From contig JAGLYR010000303.1 in the NCBI GenBank assembly GCA_023132135.1, positions 1 through 9,830 on the forward strand: DNA of 9,830 bases, given 5' to 3'. Each line of letters opens with the position of its first letter. Position 1 is the first letter of the stretch. The notes beneath the pieces were generated by a model. That model saw nothing but the letters and a program-made list of their open reading frames with translations, had not been told where the DNA came from and made no database searches. Position numbers and translations under genes: made by a program. This document shows positions 7,223-9,830 of the stretch, piece after piece. Source of the stretch: Candidatus Eiseniibacteriota bacterium (GTDB taxonomy: Bacteria; Arandabacterota; Arandabacteria; JAGLYR01).

Positions 7223-7549
7223 GTAGAGCTTTGGGGACGTAGTGAGCTTTATTAGCTTATTGCCATTCTTGGCCTGAGATGGATTCTTGCATTCATCTGT
7301 CCCTGTAGCCGAAGGACATTCCTGCGCTGTATCGACTCCTTCTGCCAGCACATTCCAGAACATGCGTGGGTCTTCTGGCGGACATCTTCCCGACGGTCTC
7401 AGCCGCCATTCGCTGGATCGAAGCGAATCCCCCCTGCCAATCAGATATGGACAGATGGTGCCGGAAAGATGCAGTCTGGTGCGCAATCGACCTAACAAAC
7501 GCTTGCACGCAGACAATCGCGCCAGCCACGCTTGCTGGTGAAGCCAACG
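7217..7549 (+). other. Cassette 2: 333-bp cassette with no convincing gene
   Basis: It is bounded by the R' boxes of attC 1 and attC 2. In the sense orientation stops are frequent near its 5' end, and the only early ATG (7279) ends after nine codons. Longer frames on both strands run through the attC hairpin, lack ribosome binding sites and encode nothing I recognise. Its R'' box (ACCTAAC) does not match its own 5' end (GTTAAGG) beyond GTTA, unlike cassettes 1 and 3. It may be a non-coding cassette or a cassette that lost its gene. Confidence 0.65.
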
Positions 7550-7555
7550 TTAGCT
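7490..7555 (+). other. attC site 2 (66 bp)
   Basis: R'' ACCTAAC (7490-7496), 5-nt spacer AAACG, L'' CTTGCAC (7502-7508), L' GTGAAG (7538-7543), 5-nt spacer CCAAC, R' GTTAGCT (7549-7555). L'' and L' pair with a single extrahelical G (7505). The inner part folds as CCAGC (7522-7526) against GCTGG (7534-7538) around a 7-base loop. It fits the attC consensus in box order, spacing and length. Confidence 0.88.
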
Positions 7556-7592
7556 GCATAACGCACCATGCTCACGAAAGGGAAGAGCGCAC

Positions 7593-9008
7593 ATGACAAC
7601 CAAACAAGACGCGACCTTGAGCGAGCATGAGGTCCGACTCTTTCCGTCTGTGCACATCACGAGCGACCGAGAGGCCGAACTCAGGGCGACAGCGTCGCTC
7701 CTCGCGGTGATTCGCGCAGTGTCCGAGTTCGGCAGGACAATTGTTCGCCTTGCCGGTGGTCCGGCTGGCCGACTCTCCTGCTTCACCGAAGTGCCCTGTC
7801 AATTGGAGCCTGGCGGCGGAGGTCCTCCTGAGGAATTGCGCCCTGATGGGCTTGTTCAGGTAGTGCGCGGGAAGACACGCTGGGTTGCCTTGGTCGAAGT
7901 CAAGGTCGGCAGGGCAAACCTCGATCCCGAGCAGATCGATAAGTATCACCGGCTGGCTCGGCAAGAAGGTGCGGGTGCCTTGATCACTGTGAGCAATCAG
8001 CCGGCACTTCCGGATGGTCGTCCTCCAGTTAGTCTCGATGGACGAAGGCTGCGCAGCATACCCGTAGTGCACTTCTCATGGGAGCGCCTCCTCAGCGAGG
8101 CGCAGCTTTTAAGCCGCAAGAAGGAGGTATCGGATTCAGATCAAAAATGGATGCTCGACGAATGGATCCGCTACGTTGATGATCCGGAGTCACGCATTGT
8201 CGTGCCGCCGGACCTCGGGTCGCAGTGGACCGAGATTCTCAAAGCTGCCAGAACAGGTGCGCTTGACCAGTCGGGTAGCGAACTCCTGGATGTGGCTAGG
8301 TTCTGGATGGGCTACCTCCGAAAGGCCGCGCTGCGGCTTCGGGCGAAACTCGGTGTAGAGGTGGAGATACGGTTGTCCAGAAAAGAGAAAAGGGACAGTC
8401 AGCTTCATCTCGAACGCCTCATCGCAAACGCTCGCGCCAACGGAGCTCTGTCTGGCGTGCTCCGTATTCCAGGCGCCGCCGGAGACATCCAGATTGACTT
8501 GTTTTTGCACAGCCGCTCCGTTCGGTATGGTCTGGAGGTCGCCGCACCAACAGAGGGAAGGCAGGCGACTCGTGTCAAGTGGCTATCACGACAGCTGCGC
8601 CGTCTCGACCTTCCAAGCGATCTCGTCGTGATCGCTGAGTGGACCGCACGCGGTTTGCTCACGTCGGCGCCTGCGACCCAATTCGTGGCCGACCCGCCCA
8701 TGCTGCTAGTCGACCGAAACGGTGCTGCACTTCCGAAGGATGTCAATCCAAAGCGTTTCCAGGTTCAATGGACTACCAATCTCCTGGTGGGCCGCGGACG
8801 TTCAAGTGCACCCGTCCTGGAGGGAATCTCCAAGGGGCTTGAGGACTTCTACCTCCGCGTAGTGGAGGGGCTCGTTCCCTTCGTTCCGCGTGCACCACGA
8901 CTGGTTACGAAGGATGTCCAGCCGGAAGATGGTGGCAGTACTCCTCACGAAGGCGGTGGTGAGTCAATCCCAGGCGATCCAACCACAGTAGCTAACAAGC
9001 CGATGTAA
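7593..9008 (+). CDS. Cassette 3: PD-(D/E)XK nuclease-superfamily protein (471 aa)
   Basis: The start is ATG 7593, preceded by a purine-rich GGGAAGAG and placed 43 nt inside the cassette. The N-terminal half carries a nuclease signature: helix LLAVIRAVSEFGR (36-48), E66 in FTEVP, D85 in RPDG, E102 and K104 in VEVKVG, and Q114 in the following helix (PEQIDKY). This D-x16-ExK plus Q arrangement is typical of the PD-(D/E)XK fold, and all catalytic positions are intact. HFSWERLLSEA (160-170) follows. Residues 210-430 are a second, charged domain I do not recognise, and the tail from 440 is low-complexity. Related bacterial proteins with RPDG...ALVEVK are known to me only as uncharacterised nuclease-like or stress-associated proteins. 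A DNA-cleaving defence role is plausible but unproven. The stop lies inside attC 3. Confidence 0.85.
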   Translation: MTTKQDATLSEHEVRLFPSVHITSDREAELRATASLLAVIRAVSEFGRTIVRLAGGPAGRLSCFTEVPCQLEPGGGGPPEELRPDGLVQVVRGKTRWVALVEVKVGRANLDPEQIDKYHRLARQEGAGALITVSNQPALPDGRPPVSLDGRRLRSIPVVHFSWERLLSEAQLLSRKKEVSDSDQKWMLDEWIRYVDDPESRIVVPPDLGSQWTEILKAARTGALDQSGSELLDVARFWMGYLRKAALRLRAKLGVEVEIRLSRKEKRDSQLHLERLIANARANGALSGVLRIPGAAGDIQIDLFLHSRSVRYGLEVAAPTEGRQATRVKWLSRQLRRLDLPSDLVVIAEWTARGLLTSAPATQFVADPPMLLVDRNGAALPKDVNPKRFQVQWTTNLLVGRGRSSAPVLEGISKGLEDFYLRVVEGLVPFVPRAPRLVTKDVQPEDGGSTPHEGGGESIPGDPTTVANKPM

Positions 9009-9052
9009 CCGGACTGCCCTTCGGCTGGCCGTTGATCGGCAGCGCGTTAGGC
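8990..9052 (+). other. attC site 3 (63 bp)
   Basis: R'' AGCTAAC (8990-8996), 5-nt spacer, L'' GATGTAA (9002-9008), L' TTGATC (9032-9037), R' GTTAGGC (9046-9052). L'' pairs with L' with one extrahelical G (9005) and one G-T wobble. GCC/GGC next to the L boxes extends the stem, which explains the longer 8-nt L'-R' spacer. The TAA stop of the cassette 3 gene sits in L''. Confidence 0.85.
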
Positions 9053-9074
9053 GACACAAACTGAAAGGAGGGGA

Positions 9075-9209
9075 ATCCGCCCGGATCAGAGTCGCATCCG
9101 TGTGGATCGTATCCCCGGCCACAAGACCTGCCTTGATACGTGCCTCGATGATCTTCTCGAAGATCCGCCGAAATCGATCCTCGCCCCAACGCTGGCTCGT
9201 TACCGGCAA
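9075..9209 (-). pseudogene. Transposase remnant, DDE type (IS1182/IS5-like)
   Basis: About 45 residues match the middle of DDE transposases: QRWGEDRFRRIFEKI, IKAGLV and then HTDATLIRAD, where the Asp of TDATLI would be the first catalytic residue. The match stops abruptly after that Asp, and the frame then runs into the attC. Upstream of TSQRWG the similarity also ends, close to CTGTTGAAAAAG (9222-9233 read on the minus strand), a motif often seen near ends of such elements. Both flanks of the transposase gene are therefore missing and it cannot be active. The family assignment is approximate. Confidence 0.65.
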
Positions 9210-9520
9210 AATCGCGACCGCTTTTTCAACAGCCCCCGTGTCCCCAGAAAACCCTTCGGTGTCCCTCCCTACAAGGTGCAGAAATGGACGCCTGAGCTCC
9301 AGTACGCGAAAACGGCAGTGTGGTTATCCTTCGACGGGCTCAGGACGAACGGTTTGGGGGCCTGTCTGGTGCTGATTGACACACTGTTTCGTGCACATCG
9401 GACCCCGGAGTGTCTCATCTTCTGCGTCAGAGTCCGAGACCGTAACACTGCCGTTGTAGCCTGTGCCGTGAACCGCTAAAGTCGCCGCCGGACGAGAAAA
9501 CGCTTGCGCACGATCGCCGC
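9210..9520. other. Intergenic stretch with IS-end-like sequence
   Basis: Apart from the IS-end-like CTGTTGAAAAAG (minus strand, 9222-9233) and the REP-like palindrome at 9327-9352, I see no gene or RNA here. The open frames on both strands translate to sequence typical of repeat DNA. Confidence 0.5.
9327..9352. repeat. REP-like palindromic repeat
   Basis: The core CCTTCGACGGGCTCAGGAC followed by GAACGG is the widespread intergenic REP-like sequence whose chance translation gives PEPVEG and FDGLRTNG peptides in many proteobacterial and environmental genomes. TTCG and CGAA form the ends of an imperfect hairpin. Only one copy is present in the window. The identification rests on memory of the motif. 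Confidence 0.6.
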
Positions 9521-9542
9521 AACTGGCAATATGTGCCCAGTT
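9521..9542. promoter_or_regulatory. Candidate operator of the AbiEi-type gene
   Basis: AACTGGCA (9521-9528) and TGCCCAGTT (9534-9542) form an inverted repeat that is perfect except for one extra C. It lies 2 nt upstream of the GGAGGT ribosome binding site and over the likely promoter region (a weak TTGCGC at 9504-9509 with CAATAT at 9527-9532). AbiEi antitoxins are known to repress their own operons through inverted repeats, so this is a reasonable binding site. Confidence 0.45.
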
Positions 9543-9558
9543 ACGGAGGTCACGCGCC

Positions 9559-9830
9559 ATGAAGCCTGAGCTTTTCCTCACCACCCACCGCGTGTTCACG
9601 CGAGCGGAGCTGCAGGCCGCCCTGCAGGGGCGGGCTAGGGCCACCGTGGATTCGTACCTCTCTCGCTGGCGTCATCAGGGGCGGATCGCACGGGTCAAGC
9701 GGGGTGTCTTCGTGCGCCTGGACGGGCAGGGAAGGGGCAACGGTTCGCTGCCGGACTTCGTGACCCTCGCTTCACGCATGGCCCCCGACGCGGCGGCCGC
9801 CTACCACACGGCGCTCGAGGTCCACGGCTG
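9559..9830 (+). CDS. AbiEi-family type IV antitoxin / transcriptional regulator, 5' part only
   Basis: ATG 9559 follows GGAGGT (9545-9550) at 8 nt, and the frame is open for 90 codons to the right edge. Residues 12-55 are a winged helix-turn-helix: VFTRAEL, then TVDSYLSRWRHQGRIARVKRGVFV ending in the wing. Residues 64-90 (PDFVTLASRMAPD, then AYHTALEVHG) match the start of the C-terminal antitoxin domain of AbiEi-like proteins. In AbiE systems AbiEi represses its operon and counteracts the nucleotidyltransferase toxin AbiEii encoded just downstream; that gene would lie outside the window. Some relatives are solitary regulators, so a complete toxin-antitoxin pair is not shown. Confidence 0.8.
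   Translation, partial: MKPELFLTTHRVFTRAELQAALQGRARATVDSYLSRWRHQGRIARVKRGVFVRLDGQGRGNGSLPDFVTLASRMAPDAAAAYHTALEVHG

Larger units (their letters stand above)
6634..9052 (+). mobile_element. Integron gene-cassette array without a visible integrase (CALIN-type), three cassettes
   Basis: Three attC sites in one orientation divide the stretch into cassettes 6635-7216, 7217-7549 and 7550-9046, cut at G^TT of each R' box. GTTCGGC at 6634-6640 marks the left junction: it is the exact reverse complement of the R'' box of cassette 1 (GCCGAAC, 7134-7140). GTTAGCT at 7549-7555 is likewise the exact reverse complement of the R'' box of cassette 3 (AGCTAAC, 8990-8996). Such matches are what circularisation of a cassette predicts. 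No tyrosine recombinase IntI is encoded in the window, and the left neighbour is an unrelated gene reading away. The right flank beyond 9052 is an IS remnant. Confidence 0.82.

Noticed and set aside
7217-7596. Frames of 76-99 codons on both strands in cassette 2
   Set aside because: They read through the attC hairpin, start at weak codons without ribosome binding sites and contain no recognisable domain.
9100-9479. Plus-strand frames of 91 and 125 codons over the IS remnant and REP-like repeat
   Set aside because: They are antisense to the transposase fragment and include the known artefact peptide FDGLRTNG from the palindromic repeat.

Overview
The window is GC-rich bacterial DNA with short intergenic gaps and strong sigma70-type promoters. 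It holds no rRNA, tRNA or universal marker gene, so I do not assign a phylum. The mix of large uncharacterised membrane proteins, an exported Cys-rich repeat protein and integron attC sites suggests an uncultivated environmental lineage, but this is inference.

Left block (1-4593, minus strand): two overlapping genes, read right to left from one good promoter, encode large paralogous membrane proteins. Each has about nine N-terminal hydrophobic segments, a soluble class-I-glutamine-amidotransferase-like (DUF4350/ThuA-like) domain with a shared GDHT motif, a second membrane hairpin, and a second domain of the same kind. The downstream gene runs off the left edge.

Middle block (4631-6174, minus strand): a self-contained transcription unit with an extended -10 promoter, a ribosome binding site, one gene and a hairpin terminator. 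The gene encodes an exported protein with about 56 cysteines, built from three 117-residue tandem repeats that are themselves made of short Thr-Cys units. I recognise no characterised family for it.

Right block (6634-9052, plus strand): an integron gene-cassette array with no integrase gene in the window (a CALIN-type arrangement). Three attC sites can be read by eye. All share the same R''-5 nt-L''(extra G)...L'-spacer-R' plan and orientation. In cassettes 1 and 3 the R'' box is the exact reverse complement of the cassette's own 5' end, as expected if each had been a circle. Cassette 1 encodes a small membrane protein with a SieB-like layout, cassette 2 shows no convincing ORF, and cassette 3 encodes a PD-(D/E)XK nuclease-fold protein. 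Both genes stop inside their own attC sites.

Right edge (9053-9830): a transposase remnant abuts the last attC, followed by a REP-like palindrome. Then comes the start of a plus-strand AbiEi-family antitoxin gene with a candidate operator just upstream of its ribosome binding site. With the two cassette genes, this makes the right third look like a mobile, possibly anti-phage region beside a stable chromosomal region. The defence role is inference from family resemblance and context.
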